DNA of 64,000 nucleotides from Komagataeibacter melaceti (GTDB taxonomy: Bacteria; Pseudomonadota; Alphaproteobacteria; Acetobacterales; Acetobacteraceae). Location of the stretch: contig NZ_QUWV01000003.1 of the NCBI RefSeq assembly GCF_003403295.1, forward strand, positions 1 through 64,000, written 5' to 3'. A program made the position numbers and the translations under genes. Position 1 is the first letter of the stretch, and each line of letters begins with the position of its first letter. Positions 53,975-63,359 of this stretch are shown here, one piece after another. The notes below the pieces were generated by a model. The model was not told the DNA's origin and did not search any database. It saw only the letters and a program-made list of their open reading frames with translations.

Positions 53975-54925
53975 ATGAGTCGAGTTATACGGGTTGCCGC
54001 TGCTCAGATGGGACCGAACCAGAAATCATCATCTCGTTCGGAAATTTTGCAGCGTATGATTGCTCTGCTGGAAGAAGGTGCGCGTCAGGGGGCCGCCCTG
54101 GTGGTGTTTCCCGAACTGGCGTTCACGACTTTCTTTCCGCGCTGGCTGCTGGATGGGGAAGAGCTGGATTCATATTTTGAAACCGCAATGCCCAACCCCG
54201 ATGTGCAGCCGCTGTTTGACCGTGCGGCAGAACTGAAGGTCGGGTTTTATGTTGGCTATGGGGAACGCACCCCTGAGGGGCAGAACTTCAACACCGCAAT
54301 ACTTGTTGCCCCGGATGGGCAGATTGTCGGGAAATATCGCAAGATACACCTGCCGGGTTCGGTGGAACCGCGTGCGGGCGCGGTCTATCAGCAGTTGGAA
54401 AAGCGTTATTTCGAATATGGCGATCTCGGCTTCCCCGCTTTCCGTACTGGTGCTGAGTGGAAGGACGCCATTGTCGGCATGCTGATCTGCAACGACCGCC
54501 GCTGGCCGGAAGCCTGGCGTTCCCTCGCCCTTCAGGGCATGGAATTGCTGTGCGTCGGTTACAACTCGGCCGCCTATGACCCCAATGGTGGCGATAGGGA
54601 AAGTGCCGAACTGCGCACGTTCCATGCACAACTGGTCGTTCAGGCCAATGCCTATATGAATGCCTGCTGGGCCGTTGCTGTTGCAAAAGCGGGGAATGAA
54701 GATGGTTCCGGGCTGATTGGCGGCAGTTGCATTGTCGATCCCAACGGCCTGATTGTTGCCCAGGCCCGAACGCTGGATGATGAAATCATCACCGCCGATT
54801 GCGATCTGGATCTGTGCCTGCAGGGCAAGACAAAAATGTTCAATTTCGAGGCCCACCGCCGCCCCGAATGGTATTCCCGCATTACCGGGCAGGTTGGTGT
54901 AAAGGAGCCTGAAAAAGTGGCATAA
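53975..54925 (+). CDS. N-carbamoyl-D-amino-acid hydrolase-like amidohydrolase
   Basis: A 316-residue nitrilase-superfamily enzyme hydrolysing N-carbamoyl (D-)amino acids to amino acid, ammonia and CO2. The catalytic Glu is E47 in VVFPELAFTTFFPRW, as in D-carbamoylases. The Lys is in GKYRKIHLPG and the Cys in MLICNDRRWPEAW. The block LEKRYFEYGDLGFP and the end IFNFEAHRRPE-like segment match Agrobacterium-type D-carbamoylases along the whole length. Beta-ureidopropionase or N-carbamoylputrescine amidase are less likely. No hydantoinase gene is seen. Confidence 0.85.
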   Translation: MSRVIRVAAAQMGPNQKSSSRSEILQRMIALLEEGARQGAALVVFPELAFTTFFPRWLLDGEELDSYFETAMPNPDVQPLFDRAAELKVGFYVGYGERTPEGQNFNTAILVAPDGQIVGKYRKIHLPGSVEPRAGAVYQQLEKRYFEYGDLGFPAFRTGAEWKDAIVGMLICNDRRWPEAWRSLALQGMELLCVGYNSAAYDPNGGDRESAELRTFHAQLVVQANAYMNACWAVAVAKAGNEDGSGLIGGSCIVDPNGLIVAQARTLDDEIITADCDLDLCLQGKTKMFNFEAHRRPEWYSRITGQVGVKEPEKVA

Positions 54926-55449
54926 GGCGGCATACGCACACTTATTTTTAAAATTAATATAAAATATTTCAGGGTAATATGGTGAATGTTATCCTGAACT
55001 TCTTCGTCATAACGTATCTGCAAATTCCCTAAAACTATAACTTGTGTCTTTTTTGCACCAGAATCGTGTAATTTCCATTTTGTTGCATTTTCGTATTGTT
55101 TCGGTCCGGTTGAATGTAGATATTTAAGTAACGGGCCTAACGCCGTTTGTGACAAAAACATCACGTGCCGCCATACCTCTTTCTGTCTGGTTATTCGCAA
55201 TAAATACCTTGTGTAAAATTCATACCGTAACGCAACTTGGCAAATATACGTATGTATTTCCTTGTTGAAACCAACATAGACAAAAAATGAGTGTGGCTGC
55301 CTGAAATATCCTGAAGGGTCTGGAAATTGAATAATTCTGGAGAAGTCAGGTCCATGAAACTGCCGTCCAAGGAAACAGGCAATCGCTTGTTACCTAAATA
55401 ATTTTGATAACAAAACGATGCAACATCCTGAACAATATAGGTTTTGACA
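54926..55449. other. AT-rich intergenic region before the TonB receptor gene
   Basis: About 520 bases without a supported gene; minus-strand frames are short and have no family match. It should contain the promoter of the receptor. Confidence 0.4.
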
Positions 55450-57786
55450 ATGCTGTCCTGTTTCGCGCTGTCAGGCCGTCGGCGCCTGATCCTTCATACA
55501 TCCCTGGTCATGCTGACCTCTCCAACCGCAGCCATGGCTGCCGATAACGTTACAGCCAGTTCAGCACATTCCGCGCATACCACACGCAACAATCCGGCGG
55601 CACATCCCGCCGTGCAGCCTCATGCCAAGCCTGCCGCGCCGGAAAGCATCCATGTCTCCACGCAGCATATGCATTTCATACGCCAGCAGCATGTGGCGGA
55701 TTCGGCAACGCATATCGACCATCAGGAACTCGTCAACCGCAATGTCCGCCAGTTGACGGATATCGTGCGCGTGGCCCCCAACCTGACCATCCAGCCTTCC
55801 TTCGGCAGTGCCGGGCTCAACTTTGCCCTGCGCGGCATCGGGCTTATGGACTTTACGCAGAACAATACACCTTCCGTCATGCCCTATGTGGATGGTGTGG
55901 CCTACCCCATCAGCATCATGACATCGGGCATGCTGTTCGATATGGACAGCATTTCCGTCAACCCCGGGCCGTCTGGCTACAACCATGGGCAGATGGTGAC
56001 GGGGGGTGAAATCAACTTCAACACCGCCGCCCCGACCGAGCAGTTCCATGCCGGCATTACGGAAGATATTGCCAGCTACGATCGCAACCGCGTAACCGGC
56101 TTTGTGTCCGGCCCCATTTCACGTTCCGTGCTGTTCCGGATCTCGGGCCAGTCCATGACGGGCGGCGGTTACCAGCACAGCGCATCGGGCGAGAAATTCG
56201 GCAACGCCAACCTGGGCGCGCTGCGTGCCAAACTGCGCTGGAACATTGACGACACCACGCATCTTGATATTGGCGGCCACTGGACGACCGACCAGTCGGA
56301 AGCCGCGTCGGGGCACAACCTGTACAACAGCTACGGCGTTCCGATCACATCCGATCTCATGGAGACCAACTGGGGCCTCGACCCGCGTTTTGCCAAGATT
56401 ATCGGCATCGATGGCAAGAACACCAAGCCGCGTGAAGACAACATGTTCTGGGGCGCCAACGTGCGCTTTACCAAGGACTTCAGCTGGGGCCGTTTGAGCA
56501 CGATCAGCGCCTATGAAGCCATTGATGAACATGAACTGTCCAACCAGACGGACTCTGTCCAGTCCTATGGCAACATGTTCCGTAATAACCAGAGCAATGT
56601 GTTCTCCCAGGAAGTCAAACTGGAATCCCTCAATCCGTCCGCACGTTTCCACTGGACGGCGGGCATGTATTACAGCCGCACCGAACAGGCGCAGAATTTC
56701 TGGTACGATTCATCTGACCGTCCGGGCACGACGCCGCTCAACAAGACATCCTATACCGAAGGTATGCAGACCTTTAACCAGTATGTGGAACTGTCCTACC
56801 GCATCCTGCCCAAGCTGCGCCTGATCGGCGCCATCACCCATGAATCCGATGACCGGCACATCCGTAACGTGACCAGCACGAATTACGACCTGAACACCGG
56901 GCAGATTATCGGTACACCCACCAATTTTGGTGATGCAGGGGCGCTGGCCAATGAGTTCTCGGGCCGTGTTGGCGCACAGTATCAGTTCCGGCCCAACATC
57001 ATGGGTTATGTCATGTTCAGCCGTGGCTTCAAGCCCGGCGGGTTCAGCGCCAACATTACCGAGACGCCCGAGCAGATCAAACCCTTCAAGCCCGAACAGG
57101 TCCTGACCTATGAAGGCGGGTTCAAGACAACGTTCTTCAGGAACAAGCTGCGATTCAATGCTGCCGGTTTCTATTACGACTATCGCGACCAGCAGATTGT
57201 CGGCACCGTGCTTGCGCCGCCCTTTGGCGCGCTGGCGGGGTATGTGAATGCACCGCGCTCCTATATCTACGGTGCGGAATTCGATGTGGAAGCCCATCCG
57301 ATCCACGGGCTGTCACTGAATCAGAATTTTGGTTACCAGCATGGCGTCTATACGCAGTTCCAGTCACTGAACCGTACGGCCACGACCGCGCAGTTCGCAC
57401 AGACAGGCGTGTGGTCGGCAATCAACACCAATTACGACAACTACTCCATGGGTCTGGCCAACCTGACCCTGAGCGGGGCGGCAACCTATACATGGCGTGT
57501 GCTGCGTGACTATCAGATGACGTTCGATGTCGATTATAGCTACCGCGGCGCGCAGACCCAGCCGCAGCATATTGGTGATGGTGGCATCTATCGGGCACCG
57601 GCCTATTTCCTGGTCAACAGCTTCCTGACCTTCGGGTCGCCAAAGCAGCGCTGGTCCGCCACCGTCTATGCGCAGAACCTGGCTGACCGTCGTTACTGGC
57701 TGTCCGGCGGAACGCAGGCGACATTCTACGGTGTGATCCCGGGCATGCCGCGCTTTGTCGGGGCACGACTGAACTATACTTACTGA
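55450..57786 (+). CDS. TonB-dependent receptor without STN domain
   Basis: A 778-residue outer-membrane receptor. The signal peptide (MLSCFALSGRRRLILHTSLV) ends at AMAA near residue 31. An unusual His/Pro/Ala-rich spacer (HSAHTTRNNPAAHPAVQPHA) follows, then the plug (NRNVRQLTDIVRVAPNLTIQ, FALRGIGLMD) and a barrel ending in LNYTY. The ATG at 55450 is used; a TTG two codons earlier is in frame. There is no FecI/FecR partner. The location in the island suggests import of an organic substrate rather than a siderophore. Confidence 0.87.
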   Translation: MLSCFALSGRRRLILHTSLVMLTSPTAAMAADNVTASSAHSAHTTRNNPAAHPAVQPHAKPAAPESIHVSTQHMHFIRQQHVADSATHIDHQELVNRNVRQLTDIVRVAPNLTIQPSFGSAGLNFALRGIGLMDFTQNNTPSVMPYVDGVAYPISIMTSGMLFDMDSISVNPGPSGYNHGQMVTGGEINFNTAAPTEQFHAGITEDIASYDRNRVTGFVSGPISRSVLFRISGQSMTGGGYQHSASGEKFGNANLGALRAKLRWNIDDTTHLDIGGHWTTDQSEAASGHNLYNSYGVPITSDLMETNWGLDPRFAKIIGIDGKNTKPREDNMFWGANVRFTKDFSWGRLSTISAYEAIDEHELSNQTDSVQSYGNMFRNNQSNVFSQEVKLESLNPSARFHWTAGMYYSRTEQAQNFWYDSSDRPGTTPLNKTSYTEGMQTFNQYVELSYRILPKLRLIGAITHESDDRHIRNVTSTNYDLNTGQIIGTPTNFGDAGALANEFSGRVGAQYQFRPNIMGYVMFSRGFKPGGFSANITETPEQIKPFKPEQVLTYEGGFKTTFFRNKLRFNAAGFYYDYRDQQIVGTVLAPPFGALAGYVNAPRSYIYGAEFDVEAHPIHGLSLNQNFGYQHGVYTQFQSLNRTATTAQFAQTGVWSAINTNYDNYSMGLANLTLSGAATYTWRVLRDYQMTFDVDYSYRGAQTQPQHIGDGGIYRAPAYFLVNSFLTFGSPKQRWSATVYAQNLADRRYWLSGGTQATFYGVIPGMPRFVGARLNYTY

Positions 57787-57940
57787 TTATTCTGCTTCCG
57801 TGAATGGAAGGGCTGGCTGGAGGCGGGTGGAATACCGGCCTCCAGCCCGTTTCCTGTCAGTCACGCATGAAGGTGATGGAAATGGATTTGCAGACCCCTT
57901 TCCCACCGGCATGGCAAGGCGGCAGAAGGATGGAAAACCA

Positions 57941-59080
57941 ATGACGCTGACAGTAGATAACCTGCGTGAGCTTGTAAGCTTTCCCAGTGTATGCGGTGAA
58001 CCCAACGGCGATATCATAAGCTGGATTGAACAATTCCTTTCCAATATCGGGGCGCGTACCCTGCGCGTGGCAGGTGACCGGCCGGATGCTTCTGGCCTGT
58101 TTGCAACCATTGGCCCCGATGTGGAGGGCGGCCTGCTGCTTTCCGCCCATTCCGATGTCGTACCCGTGGCCGGGCAGAACTGGTCATCCGATCCGTTTGT
58201 GCTGAGGGAAAGTGCTGGCAAGCTTTTCGGTCGCGGTTCAGCCGACATGAAGGGCTTTCTGGCCTGCATGCTGACCATTGCCACAAAAGCCGCGCGACAG
58301 AACCTGAAGCGCCCGTTGCATCTGGCCGTTTCCTATGATGAGGAACTGGGGTGCCTCGGGGTCCATTCCCTGCTCAGGGCGCTGGATGCCGCCAATGTCA
58401 GGGTTGGCGGCTGCATTATTGGCGAACCGACCGAAATGCAGGTAGGTGTCGCCCATAAAGGAAAAATTGCCTTCAGGATCATCTGCCGGGGCGAAGCTGC
58501 CCATTCTTCCAATCCCTTTAAGGGCAGGAATGCCATTGAAATGGCGGCTGGCATGGTTGAGGAACTGCGCGGCCTGCAGGACCACATGCGCACCGGTATG
58601 GATCAGGACACACGTTTTGCCGTTCCCTTTTCAACCGTTCAGGCCGGGCTGATTGCGGGGGGATGCGCCCTGAACATCGTGCCTGAACTCTGTACGGTTA
58701 CGGCCGAGATGCGGCTTATCCCCGGGCAGGACGGCAAGGCTTATCTGGAATGGCTGGGAGAGGCTGCCCGGCGTGTGACCACGGCCATGGGCGGCGGGGA
58801 AATCACCCTGGAGGTCCTGAACGCCTATCCGGGGCTGGATAGTCCGGCAGATACCGCAATATGCTCCCTTGCCCTGCACGAAGCCGGGCAGAACAGCATA
58901 TGCGCGCTTGATTATGGCACCGAAGCGGGCCTGTTCAGGGAAAAGCTGGGGGTTCCCTGCGTGGTATGTGGGCCGGGATCAATCAGTCAGGCCCATAAGC
59001 CCGATGAATACATTACACGCTCGGAACTTGATCGTTGCGATCTGTTTCTTGAAAAAATGGTGCAGAAATTCTGCAATTAG
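57941..59080 (+). CDS. M20-family deacylase (ArgE-type acetylornithine deacetylase-like)
   Basis: A 379-residue di-zinc amidohydrolase. The metal-site motifs are LLLSAHSDVVPV (His, Asp bridging), GRGSADMKGFLACML, the catalytic Glu pair in SYDEELGCLGV, and GEPTEMQVGVAHKG. The dimerisation insert has AAHSSNPFKGRNAIE, and the last ligand His is in AHKPDEYI. Pattern and length match ArgE. The metal site appears complete. An AAGGATGG site precedes the ATG. Given the neighbours, the substrate may be an N-acyl or N-carbamoyl amino acid instead of acetylornithine. Confidence 0.87.
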   Translation: MTLTVDNLRELVSFPSVCGEPNGDIISWIEQFLSNIGARTLRVAGDRPDASGLFATIGPDVEGGLLLSAHSDVVPVAGQNWSSDPFVLRESAGKLFGRGSADMKGFLACMLTIATKAARQNLKRPLHLAVSYDEELGCLGVHSLLRALDAANVRVGGCIIGEPTEMQVGVAHKGKIAFRIICRGEAAHSSNPFKGRNAIEMAAGMVEELRGLQDHMRTGMDQDTRFAVPFSTVQAGLIAGGCALNIVPELCTVTAEMRLIPGQDGKAYLEWLGEAARRVTTAMGGGEITLEVLNAYPGLDSPADTAICSLALHEAGQNSICALDYGTEAGLFREKLGVPCVVCGPGSISQAHKPDEYITRSELDRCDLFLEKMVQKFCN

Positions 59081-59230
59081 AGTGCCAGCCATGAACCCAT
59101 TCCCTTATGGCGAAAGCGGGGAACGTGCCGCATGCCCCTGCCCGGCCCCGTAACCCCACCCGGAAAATTTTATCACCGTGAACTGGCACTGATACCTGTT
59201 ACGTAATGACTTTCTGCGTCATCATCGGAT

Positions 59231-60547
59231 ATGTTTGTTTGTGAGGATACCGGCTTGAGCAACCTACACACCCCTCCCCCCGCAAGCGGTCGCAAATGGG
59301 TTCCAGGTATGTTCATGCAGGTTGTCATTGCCAGCGTGCTCGGGATTGGCGTGGGGCTGCTGGCCCCCAACCTTGCAGCCCAGACGCACTGGACCACGGA
59401 CCTTTTCCTGCGCCTGATCGTCATGGCCGTGGGGCCGCTGCTGTTCTGCATTGTCGTAATGGGCATTGTCGGCGCGGGTTCGCTGCGCACTGTCGGGCGC
59501 ATGGGGGCCAAGGCCCTGCTGTATTTCGAGATCATGACCACGCTTGCGCTGGTCGTGTCGGTGGGCATTGGCATGCTGGTGCAGCCAGGGCGGTCCATTG
59601 CATTCGTGCCCACGCCAGAGGACACGCAGATGATCGCGTCCTATGCACAGAATGCCCATCTCCTGCATGAGGGTGGAATTACCTCATTCATCCTCTCACT
59701 CATTCCCCATTCCCCGGCTGATGCGTTTGCGCAGTCCAATGTGCTGCAGATCCTGTTTTTCGCCATCCTGTTCGGCTGCTGTCTCAGCCTGATCGGGGAG
59801 GCCGGGATGCCGCTGGTCAATCTGATCGAGGCCCTGTCCACGCTGTTCGCACGCATGATGCGGCTGATCATCGCCCTGGCCCCTCTGGGCGTTTTTGGCG
59901 CCATGGCCACGACAACGGCACGTTACGGCATGAATGCCATCATGCATCTGGCGGCTTTCGTGGTGTTGTATTTTGTGGTTATCGCACTGTTCATCATTAT
60001 TGCACTGGGGGGCTGCCTGCGCCTGTCAGGCGTGAACCCGTGGCGATTCCTGCGCTATTTCCGCGAGGAACTGCTTATTACATGCACCACCACAACATCC
60101 GATGCCGTGCTGCCCAGCGTGATGGAAAAGCTCAGGCGTATGGGGGTGGACCCGCAGGTGGTGGGGCTGGTGGTGCCGGCCGGTTATTCCTTCAACCTTG
60201 ATGCGCTGTCCATTTATCTTGGCCTGGCCGTGGTTTTTCTGGCGCAGACAACCGGAACCCATCTTTCCGCGTGGCAGATGGTCATCATGCTGACCACGGC
60301 CCTTTTCACATCAAAGGGGGCGCATGGCGTTCCGGGCATTGCCATTGTGGTGCTGGCGGCAACCCTTTCGGCCATTCCATCCATACCTGTTGCAAGCCTT
60401 GTCATGCTGCTGGCGGTTGACTGGTTTATTGGCATTGCGCGTGCGGTGGGCAACCTGGCCGGAAACTGCGTGGCGCCCGTTGTGATCGGGGCCTGGGAAG
60501 GGCGGCTGGACCGGGAAGAAATGGCGCGTGTGCTGCGGCAGGACTGA
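59231..60547 (+). CDS. Dicarboxylate/amino acid:cation symporter (DAACS family)
   Basis: A 438-residue symporter of the DctA/GltP type. Eight membrane helices and two re-entrant loops are indicated by LRLIVMAVGPLLFCIVVMGI, the serine/threonine-rich HP1 segment LLITCTTTTSDAVLPSVMEK, the TM7 motif VPAGYSFNLDALSIY (family NxDG-type position) and TSKGAHGVPGIAIVVLAAT. The TTG at 59255 has a better ribosome site (GAGGA) than the ATG at 59231, so the true start is uncertain. It likely imports an acidic amino acid or dicarboxylate used or produced by the neighbouring enzymes. Confidence 0.88.
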   Translation: MFVCEDTGLSNLHTPPPASGRKWVPGMFMQVVIASVLGIGVGLLAPNLAAQTHWTTDLFLRLIVMAVGPLLFCIVVMGIVGAGSLRTVGRMGAKALLYFEIMTTLALVVSVGIGMLVQPGRSIAFVPTPEDTQMIASYAQNAHLLHEGGITSFILSLIPHSPADAFAQSNVLQILFFAILFGCCLSLIGEAGMPLVNLIEALSTLFARMMRLIIALAPLGVFGAMATTTARYGMNAIMHLAAFVVLYFVVIALFIIIALGGCLRLSGVNPWRFLRYFREELLITCTTTTSDAVLPSVMEKLRRMGVDPQVVGLVVPAGYSFNLDALSIYLGLAVVFLAQTTGTHLSAWQMVIMLTTALFTSKGAHGVPGIAIVVLAATLSAIPSIPVASLVMLLAVDWFIGIARAVGNLAGNCVAPVVIGAWEGRLDREEMARVLRQD

Positions 60548-60576
60548 GGCGCCCTCCCCCTATTTTTACAGGAAAA

Positions 60577-61614
60577 ATGGATATGACCGAACATTTCCAT
60601 GCCAGTGCCGATGTTCTGGGGGAAAGAACCCGTAATGCCCTGCTTGAAGCCGGAGCCTCGGCCGAGACAGCGGAAGCCACAACGCAGGCGCTGCTTTATG
60701 CGTCCGAAATCGGGGTGGACAGCCATGGGGTGCGTCTGGTCGTGCATTATGCCGCCATGCTGCGTTCAGGCAGGGTAAAAAAGAACCCCATGCTGAAAAC
60801 CAGCCGTACCGCCCCGGCAACTGCCATGGTGGATGCGGATGACGGGCTGGGCCATTACGCCTGCTACCGCGCGATGGAACTGGCCCTTGAAATGGCGGCA
60901 CAGACCGGCATCGGGGCCGTGGGGGTCATGCGGTCATCGCATTGTGGCGCGGTGGGGGCCTATGCTGTCAAGGCAGCGGAAGCAGGCATGATCGGTATTG
61001 TCACAAGCAATTCCGATGCGAATGTAACGCTTTTCAATGGCACCAAAGCCTTCCACGGCACAAACCCGATTGCCATGGCGGCCCCCGTCAGCGGGCAGAG
61101 GCCATGGCTGCTGGATATGGCTACCTCATCCATCCCCTTCAACCGTGTGCGACTGTACCGCTCGCTCGGGCTGCCCCTGCCCCCCGATGTCGCAGCCGAT
61201 GCGGAAGGAAACCTGACGCAGGACGCCATGCGCGCCGCGATGCTGCTCCCTTTGGGTGGGGCGGGTTATGGCTTCAAGGGGGCGGGCCTTGCAGGCATGA
61301 TAACCATCCTGTCCGCTGTACTGACCGGTGCCGTCATTGATCCCCGTCTGATCCAGATGACGGAGACCCGTGATTTTGCTACGCCCCGTAATGTCGGCCA
61401 TTTCATTATTGCGCTGGAGCCTGCCCGTTTTGTGGGGCGTGAGGCTTTTGATGGTGCAATGCAGGATTACCTGACCCTGTTACGGGCCGTACCATCCACC
61501 CGGCCGGGGGAAACCGTAATGGCGCCGGGTGACAGGGAATGGAAAACTGCCGAACAGAGAAAGCTGACGGGTATTCCGGTTGATCCGGATACACGCCAGT
61601 TCCTGAAGCTTTAA
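60577..61614 (+). CDS. Ldh2/malate-type NAD(P)-dependent oxidoreductase
   Basis: A 345-residue enzyme of the Ldh2 superfamily (malate, ureidoglycolate, delta1-piperideine-2-carboxylate and similar 2-oxo/2-hydroxy or imino acid reductases). The marks are GVDSHGVRLVVHY near residue 48, the catalytic His in MRSSHCGAVGAYAVKAAEAG, GTNPIAMAAPV, DMATSSIPFNRVRLYRSLG, and LLPLGGAGYGFKGAGLAGMI. It follows the symporter by 30 bases, so one transcript is likely. With a D-amino acid transaminase nearby, reduction of the 2-oxo acid or cyclic imine product is plausible; the exact substrate cannot be read from sequence. Confidence 0.85.
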   Translation: MDMTEHFHASADVLGERTRNALLEAGASAETAEATTQALLYASEIGVDSHGVRLVVHYAAMLRSGRVKKNPMLKTSRTAPATAMVDADDGLGHYACYRAMELALEMAAQTGIGAVGVMRSSHCGAVGAYAVKAAEAGMIGIVTSNSDANVTLFNGTKAFHGTNPIAMAAPVSGQRPWLLDMATSSIPFNRVRLYRSLGLPLPPDVAADAEGNLTQDAMRAAMLLPLGGAGYGFKGAGLAGMITILSAVLTGAVIDPRLIQMTETRDFATPRNVGHFIIALEPARFVGREAFDGAMQDYLTLLRAVPSTRPGETVMAPGDREWKTAEQRKLTGIPVDPDTRQFLKL

Positions 61615-61940
61615 CGGTATGATCTGCTGGTTATGTAATGCCTGACTGAATCATTCGTACTTATAGTCCGCGCCAGCAACACGGGGCGTGGCTGAAACCG
61701 CCAGTCTGGTCCGTGTTGTGCCTGTCCGCCATCATTCAGATGGCAAACCGATACTTGGTGGACCAACTTCACGCATCATATCGTCTATGCGCGATAGCCG
61801 CATGCTCCGGCCCAATGACATGATACAGGATACGTGATACACGAAAAAAGATCTGATATTGCGTTATCCGCCCTGTTTATTGAACAGTATCCGAACGGGG
61901 CGCTCAACCTTAACACCGGTGCCAGTGGGATGTTTTACTG
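61615..61940. other. Intergenic region before the glycosyltransferase
   Basis: About 325 bases with no supported gene; it ends the island. A promoter for the GT4 gene should lie near 61,850-61,930, but no clear motif was seen. Confidence 0.4.
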
Positions 61941-63290
61941 ATGGGAGAGGCAGGGACGTTCAGGCCACGTGTTCTGGTTATTGCGGAATCGTGCAATCCT
62001 GAGTGGGAAAGTATCCCGCTGGTAGGCTGGTCGCATTATGAGGCCCTGTCCCGCATTGCCGATACCCATCTTGTAACCCGCACCCGCAACCGTCCCGCGC
62101 TGGATCGTGCCGGGCTGGTGGAAGGGCGTGATTATACCGCCATTGATACCGAGGCGCTGGTCCGCCCCATGGCCCGCCTAGTCGAGCGGATCAGCGGCCA
62201 GAACAAGGGATGGGCCATGCTTACGGCATTGAGCATCCCGTCCTACCTGCTGCTGGAATACGAGGCATGGCGGCGCTTTGGCCATGGGCGGCAGGTCGGG
62301 AATTTTGATATCGTTCATCGCCTGACCCCGCTCAGCCCGGCCGTGCCCAGCCTGATTGCGGCGCGGTGCCGGCGGGCTGGCATCCCCTTTGTGCTGGGGC
62401 CAATCAATGGCGGCCTGCCATGGCCAAAGGAATACCCTTCCCTGCGTAGCCGGGAGGGGGAATGGATATCGCGCTTCCGTGGTCTGTACAAATACATGCC
62501 GTGGGCACGTTCCACCCGTAAGGATGCCGCCGCCATCATGGTGGGCGGACGTGCGGCGTTGCAGGATCTGGACCGTAAATGGCGCGGCAAGGCTGTCTAT
62601 GTTCCCGAAAACGGGATTGATCCCGCCCGCTTTCCCAACGCACCGGACCGGCCTGCCCAGTCATATGCTGGCCGTCCGCTGCGTGTCGTATTTCTGGGGC
62701 GTCTGGTGCCCTACAAGGGCTGCCATATACTGATCGAGGCGATTATCCCCCTGTTGCAGGCCGGGCGCATGACGCTGGAAATCATCGGTTTTGGCCCGGA
62801 GGAAGAACGCCTGCGGGCTATGGTGGCGGCTGCGGGTTGTGAAGGCACGGTGCGCTTTGCAGGCAAGACCCCGCACCCGGAACTGGCGGGACACCTGCGG
62901 CGGGCTGATGTGCTGGCTTTTCCCTCAGTGCATGAATTTGGCGGCACCGTCGTGCTGGAGGCCATGGCGATGGGGGTGGTACCCATTGTGGTGGATTATG
63001 GCGGCCCGGCGGAGCTTACGTCCCCGCGTACCGGCTACCTGCTGCCTCTGCTGCCCCATGCCGGGCTGGTTGCGGCCCTGCGGCAGGTGCTGGAACGCAT
63101 TGAGGCTGATCCCGCCCAGCTTGCTGCCCGCTCACAGGCCGCGATACAGCGCGTGAAGCATCTGTTTACGTGGGACCACAAGGCGAAGCAGACGCTTGAG
63201 GTCTATCGATGGGTGATGGGCCTGCGCTCCACACGTCCTGACTGGGGGATGCCCTTTCGTGACGACCATCTGCCTGAGCAGGATGCGTGA
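61941..63290 (+). CDS. GT4-family glycosyltransferase
   Basis: A 449-residue GT-B glycosyltransferase using a nucleotide sugar. The N-terminal Rossmann half has GWSHYEALSRIADTHLVTRT and FVLGPINGGLPWP. The C-terminal half begins near RVVFLGRLVPYKGCHILIEA and shows LEIIGFGPEEERLR, and the donor-site FPSVHEFGGTVVLEAMAMGV (E-x7-E motif). Proteins of this pattern build capsule or exopolysaccharide. It is soluble or membrane-peripheral. The neighbouring GT2 gene converges on it, so an exopolysaccharide locus may continue to the right. Confidence 0.88.
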   Translation: MGEAGTFRPRVLVIAESCNPEWESIPLVGWSHYEALSRIADTHLVTRTRNRPALDRAGLVEGRDYTAIDTEALVRPMARLVERISGQNKGWAMLTALSIPSYLLLEYEAWRRFGHGRQVGNFDIVHRLTPLSPAVPSLIAARCRRAGIPFVLGPINGGLPWPKEYPSLRSREGEWISRFRGLYKYMPWARSTRKDAAAIMVGGRAALQDLDRKWRGKAVYVPENGIDPARFPNAPDRPAQSYAGRPLRVVFLGRLVPYKGCHILIEAIIPLLQAGRMTLEIIGFGPEEERLRAMVAAAGCEGTVRFAGKTPHPELAGHLRRADVLAFPSVHEFGGTVVLEAMAMGVVPIVVDYGGPAELTSPRTGYLLPLLPHAGLVAALRQVLERIEADPAQLAARSQAAIQRVKHLFTWDHKAKQTLEVYRWVMGLRSTRPDWGMPFRDDHLPEQDA

Positions 63291-63359
63291 ACTTCCTTGC
63301 GATTACAGGACGTTCCGTGGATTGGCTTTTCAGGCAGTCTCCACGCCGCATCTTCGGCT

